Part shown: positions 53,616 to 62,374 of the stretch, in pieces | How positions within the stretch are numbered: position 1 is the stretch's first letter | How the letters are laid out: each line of letters begins with the position of its first letter | NCBI RefSeq assembly: GCF_000382705.1 | Contig: NZ_ARQE01000007.1 | Span: forward strand, 433 to 64,432 | DNA from: Aureimonas ureilytica DSM 18598 = NBRC 106430 | GTDB lineage: Bacteria; Pseudomonadota; Alphaproteobacteria; Rhizobiales; Rhizobiaceae | Direction: 5' to 3' | Length of the DNA: 64,000 nt | The notes under the pieces: generated by a model | What the model saw: the letters and a program-made list of their open reading frames with translations, nothing else | Told to the model about the DNA's origin: nothing | Database searches by the model: none | Translations under genes and position numbers: made by a program

Positions 53616-54305
53616 ATGCCCGGCCGAAACACGCTGCGGATCGTGCAGCCGCCGTCGCTCGCGGCGATGGTGGCGGATCGCCTGCGCGACGCGATCGTCG
53701 ACGGGGAGTTCGCCTTGGGTGAGAACATCTCCGAAGAACGGCTCTGTGCGGCGTTCGGTGTCAGTCGGTCGCCCGTCCGCGATGCCTTGAACGCATTGCA
53801 GTTCACAGGGCTCGTCGAGGTGCGCCCGAAGCGCGGCAGCTTCGTCTTCAACCCGACGGAAACGGATGTCGCGATGCTATGCGATTACCGGTTCATGCTG
53901 GAGCGCGAGGCCGCGCTGATGGCGGTGCGCGTGGCGCGGGACGACGTGGCGGCCGGGCTCGAGGCGGCGGTGCGTCAGATGTCGCAAGCGCACACGGGCG
54001 GCGACCGTCGCGCCTATGGTCACGCGGACACGGCTTATCACGGCGTCTTTTTCGCCTGCTGCGGCAACTCCCTCGTCCGCGATGCCTATCGGCTGGCTGA
54101 GGCGAAGCTCGCGACGCTGCGTACGCTTCTCACAGCGCCCTTCGACGAACGGCGCGAGTCTGGCCTGATCCAGCATCAGGAGATGGCCGAAAGGCTGCTC
54201 GACGGCGACGAGGCTGGCTTCGTCGCCAAGCTCAAGATGCATGCCGACTGGAGCGACAGACTGCCAGCCACGCTATCGCCACAGCAGGAGGGACCCGGTT
54301 TATGA
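53616..54305 (+). CDS. GntR-family regulator (FCD type), first gene of TRAP operon
   Basis: A 229-residue regulator starting at ATG 53616, with GGAG eight bases upstream. The winged helix (~12-75) is SLAAMVADRLRDAIVDGEFALGENISEERLCAAFGVSRSPVRDALNALQFTGLVEVRPKRGSFV. The FCD domain (~85-215) includes CDYRFMLEREAALMAVRVA and GHADTAYHGVFFACCGNSLVRDAY with the usual Asp/His metal ligands. Its end overlaps the next gene by four bases. It probably senses the hydroxy acid or sugar acid taken up by the operon's TRAP transporter. Confidence 0.88.
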   Translation: MPGRNTLRIVQPPSLAAMVADRLRDAIVDGEFALGENISEERLCAAFGVSRSPVRDALNALQFTGLVEVRPKRGSFVFNPTETDVAMLCDYRFMLEREAALMAVRVARDDVAAGLEAAVRQMSQAHTGGDRRAYGHADTAYHGVFFACCGNSLVRDAYRLAEAKLATLRTLLTAPFDERRESGLIQHQEMAERLLDGDEAGFVAKLKMHADWSDRLPATLSPQQEGPGL

Positions 54306-55171
54306 TCGATCAGACGAAGGTTCTGCGGGGACTTCTGACGCAGCGGGGGATCGTTGCCGCCCCTGGAGCACCGGATGCGCTTTCGGCGCGACTGGTCGCC
54401 CAATCGGGCTTCCCGGCCGTCTACATGACCGGGCTCGGGGCGACGGCGAGCCGGCTCGGGGCCCCCGATCTCGGTCTGCTTGGCCAAACCGAAATGGCCG
54501 AGCAGGCCCGCGCGATGGCGGCCGCAGCCGACATTCCGGTGATCGCCGATGCCGATACCGGCTATGGCGGACCGCTGAACCTGCGCCGAGCGGTGGCCGA
54601 TTACGCGCGGAGCGGTGTCGCCGCCTTCCATGTCGAGGACCAGCAGATGCCCAAGCGCTGCGGCCAGCTGGCCGGCGCGCGGCTAGTCCCGCCGCTCGAG
54701 GCCGAAGCGCGCCTGCGCGCCGCCATCGCCGCCCGCGACGCCTGCGGCCGTGATATGCTGGTGATCGGGCGGACCGACGCGCTCGGCAGCGAAGGCATGG
54801 AGGCTGCGCTGGAACGGGCGCGGCGCTACGGCGATACCGGCGTCGATCTCGTTTTCGTCGACGGCATCCGCACCGTAGCCCAGGTCGAGGAAGTCGCCCG
54901 AGCCCTGCCGAACCCGAAGGTGGTCAGCCTCGTGGACGGCACGGACGCGGCCCGGCTCGGGCTGGACGAATTGCAGGACATGGGCTTCTCGATCTGCCTG
55001 TTCGCGCTGACCACGCTTCTGGCGAGCCTTACGGCACAGGCCGAGGCGCTGCGACGCCTGCGCACCGATCGCCGCATCGCCGCCAACCCGCAAGGGTTCG
55101 ACTATGCGCGCTTTTCCCAATTGGTCGATCTCGCCGGGCATCAAGCCTTCGCGCACGAGTTCGAAGCGTGA
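54302..55171 (+). CDS. PEP-mutase/isocitrate-lyase superfamily enzyme
   Basis: A 289-residue TIM-barrel lyase or decarboxylase. Landmarks are PGAPDALSARLVAQSGFPAVYMTGLGATASRLGAPDLGLL, VIADADTGYGGPLNLRRAV (Mg-binding Asp), FHVEDQQMPKRCGQL (the KRCGH-type loop with Gln in place of His), and LVIGRTDALGSEGMEAALERARRY. Relatives include 2-methylisocitrate lyase, oxaloacetate decarboxylase and carboxy-PEP mutase. The Gln where lyases have His may change the chemistry. It is coupled to the GntR gene and the SDR gene by overlaps. Confidence 0.85.
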   Translation: MIDQTKVLRGLLTQRGIVAAPGAPDALSARLVAQSGFPAVYMTGLGATASRLGAPDLGLLGQTEMAEQARAMAAAADIPVIADADTGYGGPLNLRRAVADYARSGVAAFHVEDQQMPKRCGQLAGARLVPPLEAEARLRAAIAARDACGRDMLVIGRTDALGSEGMEAALERARRYGDTGVDLVFVDGIRTVAQVEEVARALPNPKVVSLVDGTDAARLGLDELQDMGFSICLFALTTLLASLTAQAEALRRLRTDRRIAANPQGFDYARFSQLVDLAGHQAFAHEFEA

Positions 55172-55890
55172 CGGTCCCGGTTGTTTTGATCACCGGCGGC
55201 GCTGCGGGCATCGGGCTTGCGATAGCGCGGCGGGCCGTGAACCGGGGCGCCGCCGTCTGGCTGTGGGACCGGGACGAACGCGCCCTGGAAGCGGCGCGGG
55301 CCGGACTTGGCGCTTCGGCGCGCACGCAGGTCGTCGACGTCTCGGACGAGGCAGCACTGGCCGAGGCCGAGGCGGCGCTCGCCGGCCGGCCGCCGACGCA
55401 TCTCGTCAACAACGCGGGCATCCTCGGTCGGCCCATGCCGCTCGACGCGATGGAGGCCATCGAGATCGCCCGCGTTCTTGCCGTCAACGTGTCCGGCACG
55501 CTCCTGGCCACCTCGGCCTTTCTGCGCGCCCGCCTGCCACATCCGGGCGCCGCCATCCTGAACATGTCCTCGATCGCCGGCACCAACGGCGGGTCGCCCG
55601 GCCACGCGCTCTACGGCGCGACCAAGGCGGCGCTCCTTGCCCTGACGCAGGCCATGGCGCGTGACCTCGCGCCGGCCGTGCGTGTCAACGCCCTGGCCCC
55701 CGGCATCATCGACACGGACATTCAGAAGGCCGTTTTCGCCGACCGCCAAGCGCTTCACGCAACGGCCGCCGGCATTCCGCTCGGCCGGGTCGGCACGCCG
55801 GATGAGGTGGCGGAGGCCGCCGAGTGGCTGCTCTTCGCCGCCCCGTACGTCACGGGAGAAACCATTCGCGTTGGAGGAGGGCGCAAATGA
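55168..55890 (+). CDS. SDR-family oxidoreductase
   Basis: A 240-residue short-chain dehydrogenase starting at GTG 55168, which overlaps the previous TGA. The cofactor motif ITGGAAGIG is at residues ~7-15, NNAG follows around residue 85, the catalytic Ser is in LNMSSIAGT, and YGATK supplies Tyr and Lys. The C terminus VTGETIRVGGGRK is typical. It probably interconverts a hydroxyl and a ketone group on the imported substrate. The next gene starts within its stop codon. Confidence 0.88.
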   Translation: MTVPVVLITGGAAGIGLAIARRAVNRGAAVWLWDRDERALEAARAGLGASARTQVVDVSDEAALAEAEAALAGRPPTHLVNNAGILGRPMPLDAMEAIEIARVLAVNVSGTLLATSAFLRARLPHPGAAILNMSSIAGTNGGSPGHALYGATKAALLALTQAMARDLAPAVRVNALAPGIIDTDIQKAVFADRQALHATAAGIPLGRVGTPDEVAEAAEWLLFAAPYVTGETIRVGGGRK

Positions 55891-56390
55891 AACAACTGAA
55901 CCACTTGTTCTTTAGAGCCATCGACATCGCCCTCGTCGCCCTCCTGGCGGCGATGACGGCGATGGTCTTCGGCAATGTCGTGCTGCGTTACGGTTTTGGC
56001 TCGGGGCTGGACTTCTCGGAGGAGATGTCGCGCTTCTGCTTCGTCTGGCTGATCTTCCTCGGCTCGATCGCCGCCATGCGGCGCGACCTGCACATGGGCT
56101 TCGATTCCGTCGTCGTCTCGGTCGGACCTAGGACGCGTCGCATCCTCCTGGCAATTGCGAACGGCCTGATCCTCGCCTGCTGCCTACTCCTTCTAGCCGG
56201 TACGCTCATGCAGTGGCACGTCAACGCCACGAACGCCGCGCCGGTGACCGGCATGCCGATGAGCTGGCTCTTCGGTGTGGCCGTGCCGATGAGCCTCGCC
56301 ATCGGCCTGATGGCCGGCTGGCGCATGATCGGCTACGCGAGTGGCCGCCTGACCGATGCTCCGGTCGCGCAGGGCGAGTTGCACGAATGA
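55887..56390 (+). CDS. dctQ: TRAP transporter small permease (DctQ)
   Basis: A 167-residue inner-membrane protein with four helices: IALVALLAAMTAMVFGNVVLRYGFG, EEMSRFCFVWLIFLGSIAAMRRDLHMGFD (the conserved EE..R and RRDxHxGFD segment), ILLAIANGLILACCLLLLAG and WLFGVAVPMSLAIGLMAG. It starts at ATG 55887 after GGAGGAGGG and overlaps the large permease gene by four bases. Confidence 0.93.
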   Translation: MKQLNHLFFRAIDIALVALLAAMTAMVFGNVVLRYGFGSGLDFSEEMSRFCFVWLIFLGSIAAMRRDLHMGFDSVVVSVGPRTRRILLAIANGLILACCLLLLAGTLMQWHVNATNAAPVTGMPMSWLFGVAVPMSLAIGLMAGWRMIGYASGRLTDAPVAQGELHE

Positions 56391-57664
56391 GCCTCGTCAT
56401 CTTCCTGGCGGTCCTGGGCGCGGCCATGGCCGTGGGCGTGCCCATTGCCTTCTCCCTGATCCTGTGCGCGGTCGCCATGGGTTTCGCCCTCGACATGTTC
56501 GACCCGCAGATCATTTCGCAGCGGATGATCGTGGGCGCTAACAGCTTCACGCTTCTGGCCATTCCCTTTTTCCTGCTCGCCGGCGAACTCATGAATGCGG
56601 GCGGCATGTCGCGCCGGATCGTCGCCTTCGCGATCTCGCTCGCCGGGCATTTCCGCGGCGGTCTCGGGGTGGTCGCGATTTTCGCCGCCATCATCCTGGC
56701 GTCGCTGTCCGGCTCGGCGGCCGCCGACACCGCGGCGCTCGTGACCATGCTCCTGCCGATGATGCGAGGAGCCGGCCACGACGAGGCGCGTTCGGTCGGC
56801 CTGCTCGCCTCCGGCGGCATCATCGCGCCGATCATCCCGCCTTCCATCGCCTACATCATCTTCGGGGTGGCCACCAATCTGTCGATCAGCCAGCTCTTCA
56901 TGGCCGGCATCGTGCCGGGCGTGATGATGGGTGCCGGCGCGCTGGCGGCTTGGATGGTCGTTTCGCGGCTGGACAACGTGGCGCCGCTTCCCCGCGCCAG
57001 CTGGGCCGAGCGCGGACGGGCGACGCGCGAGGCGGCCTGGGCCCTCGGCCTGCCGGTCATCATTCTCGGCGGAATTCGCTTCGGCATCGTCACGCCCACC
57101 GAGGCGGCGGTCCTGGCCGTGGTCTACGCGCTCTTCGTCGGGCTGGTCGTCTATCGGGAGTTGAAGCCCTCGCAGCTCTTCGAGGTCTTCCGAAACGCCG
57201 CGACGACCACGGCGGTCGTCATGCTGCTTGCGGCCGCCGCGCTGGCCACCGCGTGGTTCGTCTCGATCGCCGACCTTTCGGGCATCGTCCTGGAGTTGGT
57301 CGAGCCGCTCATCGAGCATCCCAAGCTGCTGATGGCCGTCATCATGCTGCTCGTCATCGCCGTCGGCACGGCGCTCGATATGGGACCAACCATCCTCATC
57401 CTCGCCCCGGTGCTCCTGCCGGTGGTCAAGGAAGCGGGGATCGATCCGATCTATTTCGGCGTCCTCTTCGTCATCAACTGCGCCATCGGCCTCGTCACGC
57501 CGCCGGTCGGCATCGCGCTGTCGGTCGCCTCCGGCGTCTCCGGCGTCTCCATGCACCGCGCCTCCATCGGCGCGCTGCCCTTCATGATCGCGCAGATCGG
57601 CGTCCTGTTCCTGCTGGTCCTGTTTCCGCAGCTGGTGCTGTGGCCGATGGAATGGCTCCGCTGA
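56387..57664 (+). CDS. dctM: TRAP transporter large permease (DctM)
   Basis: A 425-residue membrane protein with about 12-13 helices. Landmarks are FTLLAIPFFLLAGELMNAGGMSRRIV, ASLSGSAAADTAALVTMLLPMM and GGIIAPIIPPSIAYIIFGVATNLSISQLFMAGIVPG in the first half. NCAIGLVTPPVGIALSVASG lies in the second half, with the conserved TPP. It uses the sodium gradient to drive import of the acid delivered by DctP. Confidence 0.94.
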   Translation: MSLVIFLAVLGAAMAVGVPIAFSLILCAVAMGFALDMFDPQIISQRMIVGANSFTLLAIPFFLLAGELMNAGGMSRRIVAFAISLAGHFRGGLGVVAIFAAIILASLSGSAAADTAALVTMLLPMMRGAGHDEARSVGLLASGGIIAPIIPPSIAYIIFGVATNLSISQLFMAGIVPGVMMGAGALAAWMVVSRLDNVAPLPRASWAERGRATREAAWALGLPVIILGGIRFGIVTPTEAAVLAVVYALFVGLVVYRELKPSQLFEVFRNAATTTAVVMLLAAAALATAWFVSIADLSGIVLELVEPLIEHPKLLMAVIMLLVIAVGTALDMGPTILILAPVLLPVVKEAGIDPIYFGVLFVINCAIGLVTPPVGIALSVASGVSGVSMHRASIGALPFMIAQIGVLFLLVLFPQLVLWPMEWLR

Positions 57665-57711
57665 ACGGAGCCTCGAAGTATCCAACGTCGTCTCTCGGGA
57701 GGAGAACAAGA

Positions 57712-58722
57712 ATGAAACGCAACATGAGCGCCTTTCTCGGCACCGCCATCATCGCTTTGTCGTTGACGGCCCCGGCCGGCGCGGAGGTCGGCCGCCACAC
57801 GTTCAAGATCTCGAACGGGGCGGCGGAGGATCATCCGGTCTCCGCAGGCGTCAAGGGCATGTCGGCGTGCCTGGAAACCAAGACCGACAAGAAGATGAAG
57901 CTGCGAGGCTTCTACAACGGCGAGCTGGGTGACGACGCGGAGGCCACGCAGTCGGTCCGCTCGGGATCGATCGAGATGGTCGTCACCGGTGCCGCCGCCA
58001 TCGGCGGGATCGAGCCGGCGATGAGCGCGTTCGAGCTCCCCTTCCTGTTCAATTCGGACGCCGAGGTGGACGCGGTCATGACCGGTCCCTTCTTCGATCA
58101 CGTGGCGGCCAAGATGCCGGCGCACGGTCTCGTGCTGCTTTCGATCTGGGAGAACGGCTTCCGCAACGCGACCAACAACAAGCATGCCATCGAGAAGGTC
58201 GAGGACTTCCAGGGCCTCAATTTCCGCGTCATGCAGAACCCGATCTTCCTCGACACCTTCCGCCGCTTGGGGGCCAATCCGGTGCCCATGGCCTTCGGCG
58301 AGGTGTTCACCGCGCTGGAGACGGGCGCCGTGGACGGCCAGGAGAACCCGCTGCCGCTGATCCAGGCCAGCCGGTTCTACGAAGTCCAGAAATACCTGAC
58401 CCTGACGCGCCATGCCTATTCGCCGACGCCGGTTCTGATCTCCAAGACGGTCTGGGACAAGCTGACGAACGAGGAGCAGGACCTCATGCGTACCTGCGCC
58501 GCGGATGGGCGCGTCAAGCAGATCGAACGCTCTCGCGCCGCAGTCGAAGAGGCGCTGAACGAGCTCAAGACACACGGCATGACGGTGTCCGAGCTCGGCC
58601 CGGAGGAAACCGCTCGTCTGCGCGAGATCGTCGCCCCGGTCTACGACGCCGCCATGTCGACCGTCGGACGGGAGAACTACGACCGTCTGACGGGCGAACT
58701 CGAAAAGCTGCGGGGCAACTGA
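57712..58722 (+). CDS. dctP: TRAP transporter substrate-binding protein (DctP)
   Basis: A 336-residue periplasmic protein with a signal peptide ending near APAGA and a strong ribosome site, GGGAGGAG. Family blocks are FKISNGAAEDHPVSAGVKGM, FYNGELGDDAEATQSVRSGSIEMVVTG, LSIWENGFRNATNNKHAIEKVEDFQGLNFRVMQNP (with the carboxylate-binding Arg) and FTALETGAVDGQENPL. Ligands of this type are usually C4-C6 carboxylates or sugar acids. A large hairpin follows the stop codon. Confidence 0.92.
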   Translation: MKRNMSAFLGTAIIALSLTAPAGAEVGRHTFKISNGAAEDHPVSAGVKGMSACLETKTDKKMKLRGFYNGELGDDAEATQSVRSGSIEMVVTGAAAIGGIEPAMSAFELPFLFNSDAEVDAVMTGPFFDHVAAKMPAHGLVLLSIWENGFRNATNNKHAIEKVEDFQGLNFRVMQNPIFLDTFRRLGANPVPMAFGEVFTALETGAVDGQENPLPLIQASRFYEVQKYLTLTRHAYSPTPVLISKTVWDKLTNEEQDLMRTCAADGRVKQIERSRAAVEEALNELKTHGMTVSELGPEETARLREIVAPVYDAAMSTVGRENYDRLTGELEKLRGN

Positions 58723-58738
58723 CCCCGCGCTGCCGCTT

Positions 58739-58768
58739 CCGTTGCGGCGCTCCCCTGCGCCGCAACGG
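58739..58768 (+). other. Perfect 12-bp-stem hairpin after dctP
   Basis: CCGTTGCGGCGC (58739-58750) pairs exactly with GCGCCGCAACGG (58757-58768) across a 6-base loop. It is 16 bases after the dctP stop and 21 bases before the next start, without a T-run. Expected to stabilise the dctQMP message or reduce read-through into the enzyme genes. Confidence 0.8.
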
Positions 58769-58789
58769 CTCCTCTTCCAAAGGTTGATC

Positions 58790-60199
58790 ATGCCAGTAGA
58801 AGCCCAAGCCTGCCTCGCCGCGCTCGCCTCCGCCTTTTCCGGCTCGGCCTTCCTGCCCGGCGCAGAGACCCCCGCGCGCAACCTGCAGGACACGAGCTAC
58901 CTGCCACCCCAGATGCCGCTCGCCGTCGTGCGGCCCGACACGCCGGAAGGCGTGGCAGAAGCCGTCCGGATCTGCGCCCAGCATGGCGTCGCGGTCGTAC
59001 CGCAAGGCGGTCTCACGGGTCTGGCGGGCGGCGCGCATCCGATCGCCGGTGCAGTGATGCTGTCGCTGGAGCGGCTGCAGGGCATCGAGGATATCGATCC
59101 TGCGGCCTCGACCTTGACGGTGCGTGCCGGAACGCCGTTGGAGGTGATCCAGCGCGCCGCCGACGATGCCGGCTTCTTCATTCCCCTGGACCTCGGGGCA
59201 CGCGGCTCGTGCCAGATCGGCGGAAACCTCGGGACCAATGCCGGCGGCAACCGCGTCATCCGTTACGGCATGGCGCGCGAGATGGTGCTCGGTCTGGAAT
59301 ACGTGCTGCCGGACGGTACGCTCGTCACCAGCCTGAACAAGATGATCAAGAACAACGCGGGATACGACCTGAAGCAGCTGTTCATCGGTTCGGAGGGCAC
59401 GCTCGGCGTGATCACCCGCGCGGTGCTGCGCATGCAGCCGCGCCCCGGTTGCGTCAACGCCGCCCTGTGCGGCGTGGATGACTATGCCGACGTTGTATCG
59501 CTTCTGGGCGCGGCGCGGCGCGGCCTCGGACCGATGCTCTCTGCCTTCGAGGTCATGTGGGCCGATTACTGGTACGAAGCGACCACGACGGTCGGCGTGC
59601 GCTCTCCGCTGACGGGACAGCACCGCTTCTACGTGCTCGTCGAGGCGCAGGGTCTGTCCGACGAGATCGACGGCCCCAGGTTCCAGGGCTGGATCGAGGC
59701 GCAGTTCGAGAGCGGGCTCGTCTCCGACGCAGCCATCTCGCAGAGCATGGGAGACGTAGCCGCCTTCTGGGCGACACGCGACGCCTGCTCCGAGTTCGGC
59801 AGTCGCCTCGGGCCGCATGTCGCCTTCGACATCGGGCTTTCCGCCGCGCGGATGGACGATTTCGCGGTCGCCTGCCGAGCACAGCTCGCCGAACGCGTGC
59901 CCGACGCCATGTCCGTGTATTACGGGCATATCGGCGATGGAAACCTGCATCTGGTGGCGCGCTCGCGCAGCGCCGAGACACAGCCGATGTCGCAGATCTC
60001 GGCTGCGGTCTACGAGACCGTCCGCGACTTCGGCGGGACGATCTCGGCCGAGCACGGCATCGGTCTCTTGAAAAAGCCCTACCTCTCCTACTCCCGCAAT
60101 CCGCAGGAATTGGCGCTGATGCGGCGCCTGAAGGCCGCGCTCGACCCGCAGTCTATCCTGAACCCCGGCAAGGTATTCGACATGAGGGACATGGCATGA
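58790..60199 (+). CDS. GlcD-type FAD-linked 2-hydroxy-acid dehydrogenase
   Basis: A 469-residue flavoprotein. The FAD-binding PCMH domain spans ~45-220: RPDTPEGVAEAVRICAQHGVAVVPQGGLTGLAGG, GARGSCQIGGNLGTNAGGNRVIRYG, KNNAGYDLKQLFIGSEGTLGVIT. The C-terminal oxidase domain carries HIGDGNLHL with metal-ligand His and EHGIGLLKKPYL, ending PQSILNPGKVF. Relatives oxidise D-lactate, glycolate or D-2-hydroxyglutarate to the 2-oxo acid. Its place before the aldolase gene suggests it makes the 2-oxo acid that the aldolase splits. Confidence 0.9.
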   Translation: MPVEAQACLAALASAFSGSAFLPGAETPARNLQDTSYLPPQMPLAVVRPDTPEGVAEAVRICAQHGVAVVPQGGLTGLAGGAHPIAGAVMLSLERLQGIEDIDPAASTLTVRAGTPLEVIQRAADDAGFFIPLDLGARGSCQIGGNLGTNAGGNRVIRYGMAREMVLGLEYVLPDGTLVTSLNKMIKNNAGYDLKQLFIGSEGTLGVITRAVLRMQPRPGCVNAALCGVDDYADVVSLLGAARRGLGPMLSAFEVMWADYWYEATTTVGVRSPLTGQHRFYVLVEAQGLSDEIDGPRFQGWIEAQFESGLVSDAAISQSMGDVAAFWATRDACSEFGSRLGPHVAFDIGLSAARMDDFAVACRAQLAERVPDAMSVYYGHIGDGNLHLVARSRSAETQPMSQISAAVYETVRDFGGTISAEHGIGLLKKPYLSYSRNPQELALMRRLKAALDPQSILNPGKVFDMRDMA

Positions 60200-60981
60200 A
60201 CCGGTTGAAGAAGCGTCTCGCCGCCGGCGAGCAGGTGGGTGCGGCCTGGATCGAACTCGGTAATCCCGATGTCGCGGAGATCATGGTCCGGCATGGCTGG
60301 GATACGCTTGTCATCGACGGGGAGCACGGCGTCGGCGACCTCAACGACTGGGTGGCCGTCGCCCGCGCGGCGGAGGCGGCTGGTGCGGATGTGGTGCTGC
60401 GCGTGCCCGACGGGGCGGACACGACGCTGAAGCGGGCGCTGGACCGCGGGTTCCGCTCGCTGATCGTGCCGATGGTCAACACGGCGGCCCAAGCACAGGA
60501 TATCGTCGCGTCCTGCCGCTATCCCGGCCTTGGGCGGCGCGGCTACGCAGCGCCGATCCTTCGCGCCTCGGACTGGGGCGCGCGATCCGGCTACGCCCGA
60601 CGGGAAGCGGCCGACGAACTGCTTCTGATGCTCCAGTGCGAGCACATCGATGCGGTCGAGAACCTGCCGCAGATCGCCGCCGTGCCAGGCGTCGACCTGA
60701 TCTTCGTCGGCCCGAACGACTTGGCCGGATCGATCGATCACCTCGAGCGCATGGAAGAGGCGGCGCCCCAGGAACTGCTGAAGCGGATCGAGGCGTCGGC
60801 CGCCACGGCCGGCATGCCACTGGCCACGATTCTCGGCGCGGGACGAGGTTGGAGCGATCTGCGCGCTCTGGGCTATCGGTTCATGATTGGTCCCAACGAC
60901 ATATCTCTGCTGATCGCGGGCGCCCGGTCCAGCGCAGCCGAGCGCGACGATGCGGCAAAGGTTGATGTGCGGGTATACTGA
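60196..60981 (+). CDS. HpcH/HpaI-family 2-oxo-acid aldolase
   Basis: A 261-residue class II pyruvate aldolase. Landmarks are LVIDGEHGVGDLNDW (metal/catalytic region), VPMVNTAAQAQDIV, YPGLGRRGYAAP, and VDLIFVGPNDLAGSI. It reversibly cleaves 4-hydroxy-2-oxo acids to pyruvate and an aldehyde. The KRALDRGFRSLIVPMVN block is the family phosphate-free binding loop. ATG 60196 overlaps the dehydrogenase stop. A weak 6-bp stem-loop (60995-61014) follows without a T-run. Confidence 0.9.
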   Translation: MNRLKKRLAAGEQVGAAWIELGNPDVAEIMVRHGWDTLVIDGEHGVGDLNDWVAVARAAEAAGADVVLRVPDGADTTLKRALDRGFRSLIVPMVNTAAQAQDIVASCRYPGLGRRGYAAPILRASDWGARSGYARREAADELLLMLQCEHIDAVENLPQIAAVPGVDLIFVGPNDLAGSIDHLERMEEAAPQELLKRIEASAATAGMPLATILGAGRGWSDLRALGYRFMIGPNDISLLIAGARSSAAERDDAAKVDVRVY

Positions 60982-61120
60982 CCCTGACGTGACCCCCGCT
61001 TTTCATCCAGCGGGAGTGAGAGTCCTGTCTTGATCTGAGCTGCTCCCGATCGTTGGACCGCCGGAAGCTGGAGTTTCCCGGCTTCGTCACGACGGCGGGC
61101 CGGTAGCGCCGTCGGGATTG

Positions 61121-61228
61121 ATGAACGAGATCGAGCACGGACAGATCGAGATGTCGGTCCAAGATCCGGACGGCTACCTGCTGCGCTTGACGGAACGCCT
61201 GGGAACGCGTCCCGTGTCGGGCCTGTGA
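61121..61228 (+). pseudogene. C-terminal scrap of a glyoxalase/VOC-family protein
   Basis: Thirty-five codons read EIEHGQIEMSVQDPDGYLLRLTERLG, the typical final strand and DPDG turn of vicinal-oxygen-chelate proteins. Nothing upstream provides the rest of the domain. It lies in the 468-base gap between the HpaI gene and the convergent lyase gene, just before repeat copy C. Confidence 0.65.
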
Positions 61229-61335
61229 GGCGACGACGAATGGCTCACAACGCCGGCTCGATCTCATGCGCCGACCGACCGCTAACCACCCGGTCCGGTC
61301 TCAGGTGATCGAGAAAGCAGACGTCCCGAACCAGC

Positions 61336-61352
61336 CCATCCGCTATCGACCC
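61336..61352 (+). repeat. 17-bp dispersed intergenic repeat core, copy C
   Basis: CCATCCGCTATCGACCC, identical to the copies at 11413 and 52452. About 20 bases upstream lies AAGCAGACGTCCCGAA, similar to the flank of copy B, so the true unit is probably about 35-40 bases. Confidence 0.7.
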
Positions 61353-61449
61353 GAGTGCGACTTTCGACGAGCATCGCCGGGTGATCCGAAGCGGACATCG
61401 AACAGTCTTGAACAGGACCTGGCGACATCGTCTGCGCGTTGGCGGTCCA

Positions 61450-62361
61450 TTACGAGGACAACGGCGGGAAAGCGCTTTTTGCGATCTGACCGTCGAGCGC
61501 CTCGTAGTCGAAATAGCCGATCGTCTCGTAGAGCTCGGCGCGCGTTTGCATGTATGGGAGCATGGCCGTAGCAGCGCCGTCGCGCGCAATCGCGGTATAG
61601 AGCGCCTCCTGGGCCTTCGCGGCGACGCGCAGCGCGCTGACGGGCCAGATCACCATCGCATAGCCGAAGCTCTCGAACTCGGCGGCGGTGAAGGCCGGCG
61701 TGCGGCCGAACTCGGTCATGTTGGCGAGAAGCGGCACGCCCGGCAGCGCGTCGGCAAAGGCGCGGAACATCTCGGCGCTCGTCAGGGCCTCGGGGAAGAT
61801 GGCGTCGGCCCCGGCCTCGAGATAGAGCCGGGCGCGGGCGATGGCGGCCTCCAGACCTTCGCTCGCGGCCGCGTCCGTGCGGGCGATGACGAGGAGATCG
61901 CGCCGTGCCCGGATCGCCGCCGCGACCTTGGCGGCCATGTCGCCGGGGCTCGCCAGCCGCTTGTCGGAGAGATGGCCGCATTTCTTCGGCAGGATCTGGT
62001 CCTCGATGTGGATGGCGGCCGCCCCCGCCGTCTCCAGCGCCGCGACCGTCGCCATGACGTTCAGCGCCTCGCCGAACCCCGTGTCGGCATCGACCACCAC
62101 GGGCAGTCCCGAGGCGCCCGCCACCTGCCGGACGAAGAAGGCGACGTCGGCGGCCGTCATGATGCCGAGATCGGGCAGGCCCATCGAGGCGCTCATGGCC
62201 GCGCCCGAAAGGTACAGTGCCTCGAAGCCGGCCCGCCGCGCCTGAAGCGCGGCAAGACCGTTCTGGGCGCCGGGCAGGCGCAGGATGCCCGGCTGGGCCA
62301 AGCGCTCGCGGAGCCGGCGTCCGGCCGGCTCCTTCGTTGACAGGTCGTTGAGATAGCTCAT
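61450..62361 (-). CDS. 2-methylisocitrate lyase-like (ICL/PEP mutase superfamily)
   Basis: A 303-residue lyase starting at ATG 62361 (MSYLNDLSTKEPAGRRLRERL). Landmarks are ILRLPGAQNGLAALQARRAGFEALYLSGAAMSASMGLPDLGI, VVVDADTGFGEALNVMATV, IHIEDQILPKKCGHLSDKRL with the complete KKCGH loop, and VIARTDAAASEGLEAAIARARLY. The intact KKCGH and length suit 2-methylisocitrate lyase or a relative, unlike the Gln variant at 54302. It follows tctA by thirteen bases in a tctB-tctA-lyase operon, so it probably acts on an imported tricarboxylate. Confidence 0.88.
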   Translation of the reverse strand: MSYLNDLSTKEPAGRRLRERLAQPGILRLPGAQNGLAALQARRAGFEALYLSGAAMSASMGLPDLGIMTAADVAFFVRQVAGASGLPVVVDADTGFGEALNVMATVAALETAGAAAIHIEDQILPKKCGHLSDKRLASPGDMAAKVAAAIRARRDLLVIARTDAAASEGLEAAIARARLYLEAGADAIFPEALTSAEMFRAFADALPGVPLLANMTEFGRTPAFTAAEFESFGYAMVIWPVSALRVAAKAQEALYTAIARDGAATAMLPYMQTRAELYETIGYFDYEALDGQIAKSAFPPLSS

Positions 62362-62374
62362 GGCCTCGGTCCCC

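Noticed and set aside
60995-61014. CCCGCT/AGCGGG stem-loop after the HpaI gene as a terminator
   Set aside because: Only six base pairs with an 8-base loop and no T-run, so it is mentioned only as a weak element.
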